Shown here one piece after another: positions 11,753 through 23,553 of a stretch of DNA of 64,000 nucleotides. The notes beneath the pieces are model-generated. The model did no database searches. It was given only the letters and a program-made list of their open reading frames with translations, and had not been told where the DNA came from. Source of the stretch: Rosa chinensis (Eukaryota; Streptophyta; Magnoliopsida; Rosales; Rosaceae); the NCBI RefSeq assembly GCF_002994745.2, contig NC_037090.1, positions 14,496,001 to 14,560,000 of the forward strand. Reading direction: 5' to 3'. The position numbers and the translations under genes are program-made. Position 1 is the first letter of the stretch; the number at the start of each line of letters is the position of its first letter.

Positions 11753-12916
11753 ATGGCGAAGCGAACCAACCACCTCTGTACCAATCCCAATTCCGATCCG
11801 AACCAACCACCCCAAGATGACGATTCCCTCATAACCCAAGTCCTCCGACCCAATGAGAAAGACTGGAACTTTGACCAACTCCACACCCTCCTCTTCCCCA
11901 ACTCAACCTCTCCTTCTTTTCGCTCCCTTTTCCTCATCACTCGCCGCCTCGACGCTCCCTCCAAAGCCCTCAAATTCTTCGATTACGTCACCGAAAACGT
12001 GGCCGAAACCCCTCCAGGATCCAAGGCTCTGCTCTCCTCCGCATTCCAGGCCCTTCTGGAGCTCACATTGCGGGAGCCCACCTCGGAAAAGAAGCTCTTT
12101 GAGCTTTACAAGATAGCCAAGGACCGGAATGTCCCGCTGAATCTCAAGGCCGCAGGTCTGCTTGTTCGGTCCATGGGCGCGGCTGGGATGGAGGACGAGG
12201 CTCTCACAGTGTTTAACGAGCTTCATTTGGGGTTGAAAACTTCTCATATTCGCAATGTGGTGATTGAGTTGTTGCTGAAGATTGGGCGAGTAGATGGTGC
12301 ACTGAAGGTGCTCGACGAAATGCTTCACCCAGAAGCGAAGTTTCCGGTTGATGACTTTACCGGTGATGTTGTGATCGGCTCATTATTGAGGAGAGAGCAG
12401 ATAGGGAGGAGTGTCAGTGAGGAAGAAATTGTGGAGTTGGTGTCGAAATTTGGTAAGCATGGTGTGTTTCCTAATAACACAATACTTACAAAATTGGTCA
12501 CTGTTTTGTGTAGGAATAGGAAGGTTGGTATTGCTTAGGATGTTTTACATGATGTCATGAAGATGGGTGGTGCTGTAGAAGCTGCTTCGTGCAATGCGCT
12601 TTTGACAGCTTTGGGAAGAGCTAATGATTTTAAGAGGATGAGTGAGCTTATGGCGAAGATGGAAGAGATGGGCATTAAGCCCGATGTTATAACTTTTGGT
12701 ATTCTTATTAATCGGTTAGGCAAGTCTAGGAGAATAGATGCTGCCTTGGAGGTGTTTGAAAAGATGAGTGGAGGGGTAAAGGGGGTTTCAGTTGAACCAG
12801 ATGTGATCGTCTATAACACTCTGATTGATGGACTTTGCAAAGTGGGAAGGCAGGAAGAAGGATTGCGTTTATGGATTCCGATCTGCCTTTTTGTGATAGA
12901 AAGGAGAGATGAGTAG
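11753..12916 (+). pseudogene. captured pentatricopeptide-repeat (PPR) gene fragment
   Basis: The frame starts at 11753 (MAKRTNHL) and reads 261 codons to an in-frame TAG at 12536-12538. The same frame then continues to 12914. Typical PPR units are visible, for example SCNALLTALGRANDFKRMSE, PDVITFGILINRLGKSRRID and PDVIVYNTLIDGLCKVGR. The N-terminal layout is like the At3g61520 type of mitochondrial PPR protein. The PPR array is cut off at about 12875, where the right inverted repeat begins. The last dozen or so codons are therefore transposon sequence, read to a TGA at 12914-12916. PPR proteins usually bind organellar RNA; this copy lacks most repeats and is interrupted, so it is a fragment rather than a working gene. 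The parent gene is not in the window. Confidence 0.85.
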
Positions 12917-13220
12917 ATTGGGAAAGGAAGAGAGAGAGAGAGAGAGAGAGAGCAATCGATCCCAGAAGAAGAAGCAGAAAAAGAAATGAAAAGAAAAAAA
13001 TGAATTAACAAAAAAAAGGGTAAATTGGTCATTGCACTTTTTTTTGGGGGGCCATGTGCTTGCCACGTCAGCAAACAAATGGAGCCGTTAGAGATTTTTT
13101 ACGGAAGTATCACGTTGATGTCAAAATACGACTTTAGGTATCACATTGATACTTTTGAGAGTTCGGGTATCAAATTGGCCTTGGCAGCATAGTTTGGAAA
13201 CGGTAGCTGAAGTTTTCTCA
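12876..13220 (-). repeat. right terminal inverted repeat
   Basis: It mirrors 11387-11717 and ends GTTTTCTCA, followed by the duplication TTATCTT. A GA microsatellite (about 12929-12952) corresponds to the CT tract of the left repeat. Confidence 0.9.
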
Positions 13221-13227
13221 TTATCTT

Positions 13228-14870
13228 TTACTATTTATCCTTTTCCATTTTTCTTCTTAATTAACTTTACTTTTGTTCTAATTTCACTATATTTTTAACT
13301 AAATTATCCCATGAAAGCAAATGAGAGCTTCGAGCGATATAGATTTTAATGCGATATTCTGAAAATTTTCCATTGTTAGACCTACTTTTTAATTGTCTAT
13401 GTGAGCAACCAGTCGAGATCATGTTCATAATTTCAACTATTTCTCGTTGTAATGAAGTTAAGGATAATAGGGAGAAAGAAAGGCCATTGGTAGGCCCTTA
13501 GGGTGTGAGCATGATAGAGAATTTGGTTAGCGATACTATATTGGAGGCTAAAATAGAAAGAAACAACTTCTCAAAAGAAAAAGGGAAAAAATTGTGATGG
13601 TCTTCAATTAACTCAACCCTTGTTCGAGTGATTCTTCGGGATTTTGATGTTATTTGCCAGGGGCTTTCACGGGAGAGAGGTTTTTTGTTTGTGGTTGCGA
13701 TATGCTGGTTTGGTGGAGTTTCTGGGCGTCGTCTCTGAATCACAGTGGATGTTTATGTTTCGTCGTGGGTTTCTAGGACCGGCATAAGAGGTTTGGCTCG
13801 TGGAGGCAATGATCTGGTGCGCTGCATCGTCGTTGGTTCATAGTGGTGCGGGCCGGTTTGCTTAGGTCGAGGTGGCGTGGTACCATGGCAACGTACGAGT
13901 CGCGGAGGTTGAGGTAGCATGGGATGTGGCGGTACGAGTCACGGCGCGGTGGCGGCGAGGTCGAGCGGCGGTGTCATCTCCTGATGTGAGGGCGTGATGA
14001 CGTCTTGGGCTTGAATCATTCCAGTATTGATGGGCCATGGATTGGGCCTTGTCTCTTTGGGGCTGCCCTATTGGGCCTCTATTTAGGCTGGGGTTTTTTA
14101 GCCCTAAGCCAACTCTAGGATAGTAATTTTATTACTTTCAATAAGTCTCTAATTTTTATAGGGAGTTACGCACTTTTGTCCCTCTAGCGAATCTTCCGGA
14201 GTAGTATCGATGGAAGATTTATGCTATTTCGTTGTATTTAATGTCAAATAAGTGACCTAGTTCAATGTACCACTGTGGGTACTAACATATCTTCTTGTCT
14301 GTCTATAGATGGCAGCGGAAGGATATGTAAAGGGTCATTCTAGCTTTCGATCAATATATTGGTTACTGCCTTCTTTAAAAAAAAAAGTAGGAAATTATTA
14401 GAAAAAAAAAAAAAAACTAATTAGTAACCCAACAGGCCTAAAGGAGCAACCCTAGGCCCAACAGCCTCCCGACCCAAATCCAGTCTTCACATCCTTGTGC
14501 AAACAGTCCCACCACCCCAACTCGCCGTGAGTGTGCCACCGCCGCCCCGCTTCAAGAAACACCACAACCACTGCATCGCCACCACCTACCACCCTCGTCG
14601 TCCCTGAAAAAAAGGATACCGACAACCACCTACCACCCAAGTCACAAAGATGCGCCGAAACAGATCACCATCGACCACTGTCAAACCCAAGCAAAGCAAC
14701 CCATAAGGTGAAGGAGCATAGGTTAACACCCGTCCAACAGCATCACGAATGTCGGCAAGGCAAGCTCGAGTCAACGCCGGAGCACCACGTACCGAACGAG
14801 AGGAATCTCGTCAAGGTTTGGTCTAGTCATTCGCGTGCGGCGCTGGACTAGAACTGTATTTGTTAATTAG
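13228..14870. other. intergenic, possible retroelement debris
   Basis: A GT-rich block (about 13620-14165) ends in A-rich runs at about 14376 and 14401. These could be the tail of a degraded non-LTR element, but I find no target duplication. A CA/CC-rich block (14440-14860) recalls the GC-rich halves of the elements at 35-37 kb. No convincing gene is present. Confidence 0.3.
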
Positions 14871-17108
14871 TATTAGTCTGAGGAAAGTTCGGCACCCAAT
14901 TGGGAATATACTATCAATACCTTAAAGTTATAATACCAAGTTATAAAGTATACTAAAATAATAAAAACAAAAAATTTATGCGGCTGAGTTTAGGGTGTGA
15001 ATAAAATTTCTTTTTATATTTTGAATGATGCCGGATGAACCACCTGCATTCTATTTTATGTAAAAGTTAGTGTAATATGTAAAATTCGGTCATTTTAATG
15101 AAATTTTTTAATAGGTTGGGCTTTGTGCTATATGCTACCACATAAGTTGTGATAGTAGATGGTACTAAAAAAGATGATTCACCCACCACTAGTGACATAT
15201 AAGTTTTAGGCTTCCATGATGTCATTTGACATTGAATACCTCATAAACTACCAAACATATCTTTCATTGTCTCCTAATTAGATATATTGTGCTTCGAAGT
15301 GCACAGAATTTTGGCGACATTGCCTATACTATAAGTAGTAATAGTTGATAATAAATATCAAGGGTTGAGATTATTTTATAAGGGTTGGGTCACTTACACC
15401 GTCGGTGCATAGAATAATTTACAATCTATTATACTTCTGAGTATGCAGTACTTAATTTTTTTCATCGAATTTAATGCTAAAAATTTAAAAATATTATATA
15501 TTATGAATCTCGATAAAACGTTTATCGAGATTGATATGTTAGTTGATGTAGTATATAAAACGTTTCAATATTGATATGTAATAAGTAGATACAACTAAAA
15601 ATCTAAAAATATTACATGTTTGGAGTTCGATAGAACTTTCCATTATTGATATTTGCTTGATGAACGAAAGCAATCTCTCTCATAAATTATTCAGGTGGTG
15701 AAATAACTACTGCAAGAAAATTTTGAGTTGGGAATAGTTATTTTTTATTTATTTTATTAAACTTTATTCACTAAAATTATTTAAGAATAAAAAAGTAACT
15801 AATTAATGTTGCAGGCAACTCTTCCTTCTTTGGTTATTTACTTTTCAGTCTTTTCTGCGTCTTTCACTTTCTGTTCACAAACTTCAAGGGCTACGAGGCT
15901 GAATGCTGTCACCTACGACTGGAGACTGGTCTGTGAAACCTGATCATCTCATCTGAGATTCTGAGATGGAGATAGGAGGATGAATAGCAACCTTTATCTC
16001 TAGAGCAGTACGTAGTTCATCACAGCCGTGCAGCTGTGCCCTCGTCGTCTGCGTCTGCATCTCTGTCGAGCTCTGTGTCTTTCTGCACTGCTCTGAATGC
16101 ATGCATTTATATATATGTGTTTATAGTTTATGTAAAAGGAAGGTTCACTGTTCTTATATGGACATGCCCCAGAACCAGAACACAGAAAGAGGAAGATCAC
16201 CTCGTGATTTGCATATCTCTCTCTCTCTGTCTGATCAATCTTCGAGGTAAATTAAAACCTGGGTTCCACGTTGGGTATTACACCAAACTCGTTCAATGTA
16301 TGGATGCCTCTCTTGAATAATCAGTTAATCACACCCAAATCAATTCCATAGCTCCGTTTTGTCTATATGCTTTAAGTTGGGAGAGGATGCTTCTGTCATT
16401 TTCACCATCAACCCTTTTCTTTTCCCACTTTTTTGTTTTTTGTTTTGGTTTCGACTGATTGAATGGTCATCCACTAATAGTTATAATGTTGTTGATAGGG
16501 TGAGCTATTAACTGATGACTAGGCTAGTCTGTAAACCGACCTAACCCACAGTAAAATTGGAGCCCCAAGGTCTACTCCCGCTTTTTATTAATGGCGCCTA
16601 AATGACCTTTTTGCTCTCTCTCTATCTCTCTCTCTCTCTCTCTCGTCTCGACTTTGCTTAAATCTTTTTTGTTTTGTTTTGCTAAATGACCTTAAATTGG
16701 TGAAAAAGAAATGTAGGTGACCTTATCGATCATGGCAAACTACCAAATACACGAAACATGTCCATCTTTACAATTATCAAAAACTTGACCTCGGTTATTT
16801 TTCAATTTTCATAGATGATCGACCTAAAATATCTAGAAAATTCGTTACATACTATATGAGTAACTCTTTCCTATAACACTTCAGTAATAGAGACGTTCTA
16901 AACCCTATGGAGTACGTAACCCTTATCTAAATTCCTATCGTCATAGAGTAACCCTTACCTAAACCCCCATATATAGAACTTTTAGCTACAGATAACCCTG
17001 TATTACTTTTCTCTAGGTAGTAGACTTTATGGTCCATGCATAATGCATCTATTTTGTCCTGGCACGAGTTATGCAGTAATTGATGCCTAATTTATGCACA
17101 TATTTGTA
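14871..17108. other. AT-rich intergenic region
   Basis: No gene is recognised. There is a perfect 12-bp inverted repeat with a 3-base loop (15506-15532) and a CT microsatellite (about 16614-16644). A short segment at 16214-16270 recurs on the far side of the copia element at about 26485-26540. Confidence 0.5.
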
Positions 17109-17113
17109 CCCAG

Positions 17114-17604
17114 TGAAAACTGCAAACATACATATAGCACATATATGCAATCACTCACAAATGTACATAAACACTGATTATAACATAGCTTGATACATGA
17201 ACTAGTGTTTGGAGTTTAATATGATAATGACCTGAAGTCATTTGAACTCTTGAAGCAACAATCTTCTGCACTACTCTCAGGATCTTGGTTGTCTCTATGG
17301 GGCAAGACTCTTGTAACTCGGTGTAGAGAGAGTGTAGGGACTATGCCTTTATAGAAGAGCAAAAAACACAGTCCTCTTCCCATAAGAGTGTTTGTGTTTC
17401 ACTAGGTTGCTCCTTCTTTTGCATACATATCTATACTTATCTAATATATCAGATAAGCAAAACGGTTTTCCATTTAATATCTTATCAGAAACATCTTAAG
17501 ATATCTTTACAAGAATTAGAGTCCTATGCAATACCAATTGCTTCTCTTAATCCTCTAGTTGTTGTCTCAAGTAAATATGTGATAATGTCCAATACATTCT
17601 TTCA
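17114..17604 (-). repeat. copia 3' LTR
   Basis: This 491-bp repeat runs from TGAAAACTGC to ATTCTTTCA and is the direct repeat of 25778-26268. It is the 3' LTR in the minus-strand orientation of the element. Confidence 0.95.
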
Positions 17605-18229
17605 TTCTCCCACTTGGACCATCACAAATTTACATGACAAGAAAACTAGTATAAACTGAGCATAGCAATAATCTGGAGTGTGCACAAGGTACTACATAGT
17701 CTCACCAACCATTTCAAGACTCTGTCAATATATTGCTGCAACATTGAGCTAAAGAACAACAAATAACTAACAAGTTAATTGAATTCCACAACTACAACGC
17801 AGCAGCAAAATAATACATGAATCACCAACAAGATATGATCTATATATATGTTTAATTGAGCTCCTGCATGAATCTGACATCTATGCTCAAAGTAAATTGT
17901 CCTTTCTTTATGATCTTGTATATATCAACAAAATCCATGAAAACATGGATTCCACCATAAATCCACCTGATATGTTTTCTATTCATGAGTATGATCAAAT
18001 AATGTAGTCATACATTTAAGCAAAACCATTCATACTCATAAGAATAACAGCTGTTAAAACAAGCATCTATAGCTCAAAATAAAATAATGCTGCAGCAAAA
18101 TAGAAAATCATGGTATTAACTGAAAATTTCCATAGGGAAAAACTTTATTACACAATGAAATCATTGTCTCAATGTCATACAAAAGAAGCATCAAAAGAAT
18201 TAGAAAACTTAGAACAACTCCCACTGTTT
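17605..18229 (-). other. copia 3' non-coding region and polypurine tract
   Basis: On the minus strand the sequence just before the 3' LTR reads AAGTGGGAGAA, a fitting polypurine tract. The rest, up to the RNase H stop at 18230, has no coding frame. Confidence 0.7.
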
Positions 18230-20470
18230 TCAGCAATCTAAACTAGGTAAGACACCAATTTCTGCAGTATGCTTTTGGAAAGCTGCAACTGAGAGTGCCT
18301 TGGTGAATGGATCAGCTAATTGTGACAATGTGTCAATATTAGCAACAGAAATCTCACCATGTTTCACTCTCTCCCTCACACTATAGTACTTCAAATCTAT
18401 ATGCTTAGAGTTTGAAGATCTTTTGTTGTTCTTGGTAAAGAACACTGCTGCTGTGTTGTCACAGAATATCTTCAAGGGTCTGCTAATAATGGTGTCAACT
18501 AGTTTGGTTTGGCTAATAAAATTCTTCAGCCATAGCCCTTCACAAGTTCCTTCATAAACAGCAAGAAATTCTGCTTGCATTGTAGAAGTAGCCGTGAGAG
18601 TTTGCTTTGCACTTCTCCAAGCAATTGCTCCACCAGCCAACATATACACATAACCAGAAGTCGATTTTCCTGATGCTGGATAACCCCCTGCAAAATCAGA
18701 GTCAATATAGCCAACAACTTCCAGTTCCTTCACTCTTCTATATACAAGCATGTGATGCTTAGTTCTTTGCAAATATCTAAGCACCTTTTTGCCCGCAATC
18801 CAATGTTTGTAACCTGGATTAGATTGGAACCTTGCTAAAACCCCCACTGCAAATGCCAAGTCTGGCCTTGTACACACTTGAGCGTACATTAAACTTCCTA
18901 CCAATCGAGCATATGGTCTGTTCTTCATTTCTTCCCTTTCCAAATCATTGCTTGGACATTGTGACTTGCTCAATTTATCTCCCTTAGAAATTGGTGCTTC
19001 ACCATTTGAACATTGCTGCATATCAAATCTCTTCAACACCTTTGATATATAACTTTGTTGTGAAAGCCCCAATAGATTTCTACTTCTGTCTCTCTTGATC
19101 TCAATGCCAAGAACATATGCAGCCTCACCGAAATCCTTCATATCAAAGTGTTTTGATAGAAAAACTTTAGTTTCTGATAGCAGATTAATATCATTGCTGG
19201 CAAGCAAGATATCATCCACGTAAAGTATCAGAAAAATGAAATTTCTGCCCTTTCTCTTCATGTAAACACATTCGTCTACCAGATTCTCAGTAAATCCATG
19301 TGAACTCACTACTGCATCGAATTTCAAATACCATTGTCTCGACGCTTGTTTTAATCTATAAATGGATTTGCATAACTTGCACACCATGTTTTCTATTCCA
19401 GCTTTAGAAAACCCTTGAGGTTGCCTCATATAGATTTCCTCTTCTAAATCACCATTTAGAAAAGCGGTCTTTACATCCATTTGATGTAATTCCATGTCAT
19501 AGTGAGCAACTAAAGCCATTATCACCCTAAATGCATCTTTGGTGGACACAGGAGAAAAGGTTTCAGTAAAATCAACTCCTTCTTGCTGCGTAAAACCCTT
19601 AGCCACTAACCTGGCTTTATACCTTTCTACACTCCCATCTGCACATCTTTTAGTCTTGAATACCCACTTACATCCTATTTCTCTATGGCCCTTCACTGGC
19701 TCCACAAGTTTCCAGACTTTATTAACTTTCATCGAGTCCATTTCTGCCTGCATTGCTTCTATCCACTTTTCTGCATTTTCAGATTCCATAGCTTGCTTGT
19801 AAGTCAAAGGATCATTGTCTTCAACAACTTCATCTTCAGCTTCTTACAAATAAACATGATAATCTGCTGGAATAGCAGACTTTCTCTCCCTCTGTGATCT
19901 CCTTAAAACTTGTTCAGATTGTACAGGTTGTGTAGGTTCTACATTTTCAGCCACATTTTCAACTTGTTCAATGGGAATATACAGCTCTGGAGCTACTGGA
20001 ACTATTGGTTCAGCTAAGGTCTCAGTTGCTAAATAATTCGGCAACTGTAGAGGTTCAAGAGACACAACATTAGAGTTTTCTGGTAAATCTTCTTCTGGTA
20101 TTTCTTGAAATTCTAGCTCCAGATCTTCAAAATCATGTAAATAATTCATCTCTTCGACAAAAACAGCTTTTGAAGTCTCCATAATTCTAGTACTGTGATT
20201 TGGGCAGTAAAATTTAAAGCCCTTAGATTTATCAGGATAGCCTATGAAATAAGCACTCACAGTCTTAGAGTCGAGTTTTGACTCTTGAGAATTATATAAT
20301 CTAGCCTCAGCCTTGCAACCCCATACATGTGTGTGCTGCAAACTTGGTTTTCTTTTATTCCACTGTTCAAAAGGTGTGTTGATCACAGACTTGCTAGGAG
20401 TTCGATTTGTGAGGTAATTAGCAGTTTTAAGTGCTTCTCCCCACAAAATCTCGGAAGACCTGAAATGCAC
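18230..20470 (-). pseudogene. copia reverse transcriptase and RNase H
   Basis: The 525-residue minus-strand frame (18230-19807) carries the copia reverse transcriptase, with WKLVEPVKG, KTAFLNGDLEEEIYM and the catalytic YVDD in LYVDDILLAS. RNase H follows, with CDNTAAVF and SKHIDLKYY near the end. A TAA at about 19842 separates it from the preceding frame (19844-20470), which holds the integrase C-terminal part and the linker. A frameshift near 20470 separates that from the integrase core. The part from reverse transcriptase onward is still open, so decay is recent or patchy. Confidence 0.92.
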
Positions 20471-21393
20471 ATCATGCTTCTAATCATGTTCAACAATGTT
20501 CTATTCTTCCTCTCTGCAACCCCATTTTACTCAGGGGTCCAAGGTGTAGTGTACTGTGCAACAATACCATGCTCTTGCAAGTATAATGCAAAAGCACCCT
20601 TGTTCTGTCCAGCTTCAGTAAACCTACCATAGTATTCTCCCCCCCTATCTGATCTCACGACCTTAATCTTCTTATCTAATTGTTTTTCAGCTTCTGCTCT
20701 GAAAATTTTAAACATGTCAAGTGCTTGTGATTTCTCCGATATCAAGTATACGTAGCAGTACCTTGAGAAGTCATCAGTAAAGGTGATGAAATATTTATTT
20801 CCACATATGGTTTTATGAGAGAATGGTCCACAAATATCTGTGTGTATCAACTCAAGCAATTCAGTACTCCTATTTGCTCCCTTTTTCTTACTATTAGTCA
20901 TTTTCCCTTTCACACATTCGATGCAGGTATCTAAGTCACTGAAATCAAGCTCAGGCAGAATGTTTTCTTTTACTAGTGACTGCAATCTTTCTTTTGAGAC
21001 ATGTCCAAGTCTCCTATGCCATAGAAAAGCTGACTTTTCATTATACTTTCTCTTCTTTCCTGTTATCTTTTCTGAGTTCTCAACAAGCAGTATTTCTTTA
21101 GGATAGGAGCAATTTATTTTCCAGTAATCATTAACCAAAGAAGCTGAACCATAATAAGTTGAGGCATGAAGGATTTTTATTCCACTAGCTAAATCACTGT
21201 TCAAGCTGTAACCAGCTTTTACAAGGAGGGTAAACGAAACTAAATTCCTTCTGATTGAAGGAATACAATAAACTGAATCTAAATCCAAAAAATTTTCCAC
21301 TATCTAAGATTAGTCTAACTGTTCCAACAGCTTTGACCGCCACCTTCATGCCGTTCCCAGCGCATATATTGCATTCACTCCTTCTTGGAGTCC
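20471..21393 (-). pseudogene. copia GAG-pre-integrase and integrase core
   Basis: The frame at 20527-21300 contains the pre-integrase zinc region (LWHRRLGHVS and CIECVKGKM) and the integrase core (HTDICGPF, TFTDDFSRY and VRSDRGGEY). A TAA at 20524-20526 cuts it before the last part of the core. A one-base shift near 21300 separates it from the remaining protease-side codons, which continue to the solo LTR insertion at 21399. Confidence 0.9.
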
Positions 21394-21398
21394 TGCTC

Positions 21399-23548
21399 TG
21401 ATACGCTCAAAGCAAGCATATAATTTAACCCTTTAAACATCATTAGTAGTATAAGCAAGTAGGGATCGTTCTATTCCGGGGATTGAGGGTACACCTGTCA
21501 ATGTAAGACAATATAAACAATTAAAATAAAAACAAAGTATAATATTTACACATATAAACACTATTCACGAAATTAGGGGGGTTTTAGGTTTTGGTTTTTC
21601 GAAAATTAAAAACAAAAATAAAAACTAAGTATAAACAAAAACACAAATACAAGAATGAAATGTAAGAAACAAAGATTAAAACCAAGTTCATGATTGAATT
21701 CGAATTAACTTCATATTGTTCTTCCAAGTCATGTGAAAGGAGTTGATCATGTGAAACATTCGAAAGCAAACGATTTCCCATATTTTACTTTTCAACGCTA
21801 ATTAATCTAAATGAAAGCACATAGATTAATCCTATCAAACATGTAATCAAACCCTAGAAAGCTAGTCAATCATACATGTTCAACGCAAGAAGTTCAAGGA
21901 CAGATTATCAACTCAAGTGTACAACTTAGTATGAATAAGTTCACCTAATTGCAATCCTCTTCAATTGAATTCGATTTTTGTCCAAAACCTTTACTACTTT
22001 GATTCAAGTTTACACAAAACGAAAAGTCGATTTCATGTTCTTAAACCTAGCACCAATTATATCAAAACCCTAAGTGTTTGCAACCACATAAGATTAAAAT
22101 ACAAAAGTTATCTATAAAGCAAATTCAATTGAACAATCACACATAAGCAACTATGGAATCACAACATAGAAATCGAAAATCCTTTATTCAATCATAAAAT
22201 TTCAGATTATAAACCTTGTTCAAACATCAATGTCAACTAGAAACAATTCTCACGAAACAAAGCAAGATTACAAAGAAAGAGGTTGAATTACACCGTGAGA
22301 TGGAGATGGGGATGAAGGATGAAACGTTATGGATTCTTGAATCTCGAAAGCAAGCTTCAAGGTGGAGGATGGATGATGATGCTCACGGCTCCTTCTTCTT
22401 CTTCTTCTCCCTTGCTTGAAACGTTGAATGCACTAGAGGATGGAGAGAGCTTTCGCGTAGAGAGAATTTTCTGAATTATGGGGTGGTGGTGTGAGACATC
22501 TAGGGTGCTTGTATATATAGGGAACGGCAATGCTTGGCCTCCAAGCCGTGATTTTCTGTTTATTTTCTCAAGGAATTAAATTAATAATTCCACATGCCTT
22601 CCACCAATGAGAAATTGCCAAATAAGCCCTAGTGTGTCATCCAACCAATCATAAAACTCCAAGAAGATACCCTAATATATTCTTGCCGAAATACCTTGAA
22701 TATTTTCTGATTTTCTTCTTGTATTTTCGTCCAAAATATACTTAGGGTTTCTAGGAATGAATCTAGACGCCATTTGGTGCTTTTCTTGATTTCTTTCCTT
22801 AAACTTCACCCTAGAAAATCTCTTGGCGTAATCTTTTATTTTCTTCTTGATTTTTCACGCCACTTTTGCCTCCTCCCTTTGGTTTTCACGGCAATGCAAC
22901 CCTAGGGTTTCCTCCATGCGTCACAAACCCTAATTCCATGGGCTTTTGATGGGCCTTGATCCATTTTGCCGAAAATCCATAGAGTTCTTGGGCCTCGTTG
23001 CTTCAACTTCAAGTCTTCTCATCTTCCAACGCAAAACACATTATTTTTCCATTTCTTTTTCATGGTTGCGTTGGAAACTTGCTCGGGAAGCCTTCCTCCA
23101 TTTCGCAGGGTTTCCTAGTTGGATTAGGAAAGCTTATTTCTTCATTTCTGCTCAAATGTGTGGTCCGTTTTCTCTCATATTCGTTCGTCTTGATGTTCGC
23201 AAGCTCCTCTTTCCATTCGTGCGTTCATTTCCACTTTTTAGCTCGGAGGTCCTGAAAATAGAAACTAATATGAAAAATAGAAACTTTCTAAAAATGAAAA
23301 TAGAAACTTACTAAAAATGAAAAATAGAAACTTTCCAGAAATGAGAAATGAAAAATGAGAAATGACAAATGAGAAATGAGAAATGAGAAATGAGAAATGA
23401 AAAATGAAGACAAAAATGGAAACTTTCTACAATAAGGAATTTTCCCAATCAAAGAATTGAAACTTTCCTAAACAGGGATTTTTCAAGGAAATGGCGCAGA
23501 AAAATGTAGGAAATGAAGTTAAAACGTCGCATTAAAATGCTCCTATCA
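21399..23548 (-). mobile_element. nested solo LTR of an Athila-like element (2150 bp)
   Basis: The segment has TGATA/TATCA ends and a 5-bp duplication TGCTC on both sides (21394-21398 and 23549-23553). It has no internal coding region. In minus-strand orientation it starts TGATAGGAGCAT, as the Athila LTR at 8261 does, so a related gypsy family is likely. It cuts the copia frame between the protease motif and the pre-integrase region, and the copia frame is continuous across the insertion point. Solo LTRs form by recombination between the two LTRs of one insertion. Confidence 0.92.
23340..23408. repeat. GAGAAAT short tandem repeat in solo LTR
   Basis: Roughly nine imperfect copies of a 7-bp unit (GAGAAAT, with AAAAAT variants) are present. 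The stretch just left (about 23255-23335) repeats AAATAGAAACTTTC-like units. Confidence 0.85.
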
Positions 23549-23553
23549 TGCTC

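Larger units (their letters stand above)
11387..13220. mobile_element. TIR DNA transposon carrying a captured PPR gene fragment (Pack-type)
   Basis: Long terminal inverted repeats (11387-11717 and 12876-13220) flank a 1.16-kb unique middle. Both ends read TGAGAAAACTTCAGC inward. A direct duplication TTATCTT lies at 11380-11386 and 13221-13227, and it becomes 8 bp (ATTATCTT) if the end base is counted differently. No transposase is present. Long inverted repeats and a 7-8 bp duplication fit a non-autonomous MULE-like (Pack-MULE) element; the superfamily is an inference. The middle is the 5' part of a pentatricopeptide-repeat gene. Confidence 0.88.

Noticed and set aside
16036..16320. 94-codon frame as a gene, or a microRNA precursor
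   Set aside because: Composition is microsatellite-driven, and I could not find a known mature microRNA or a convincing foldback.
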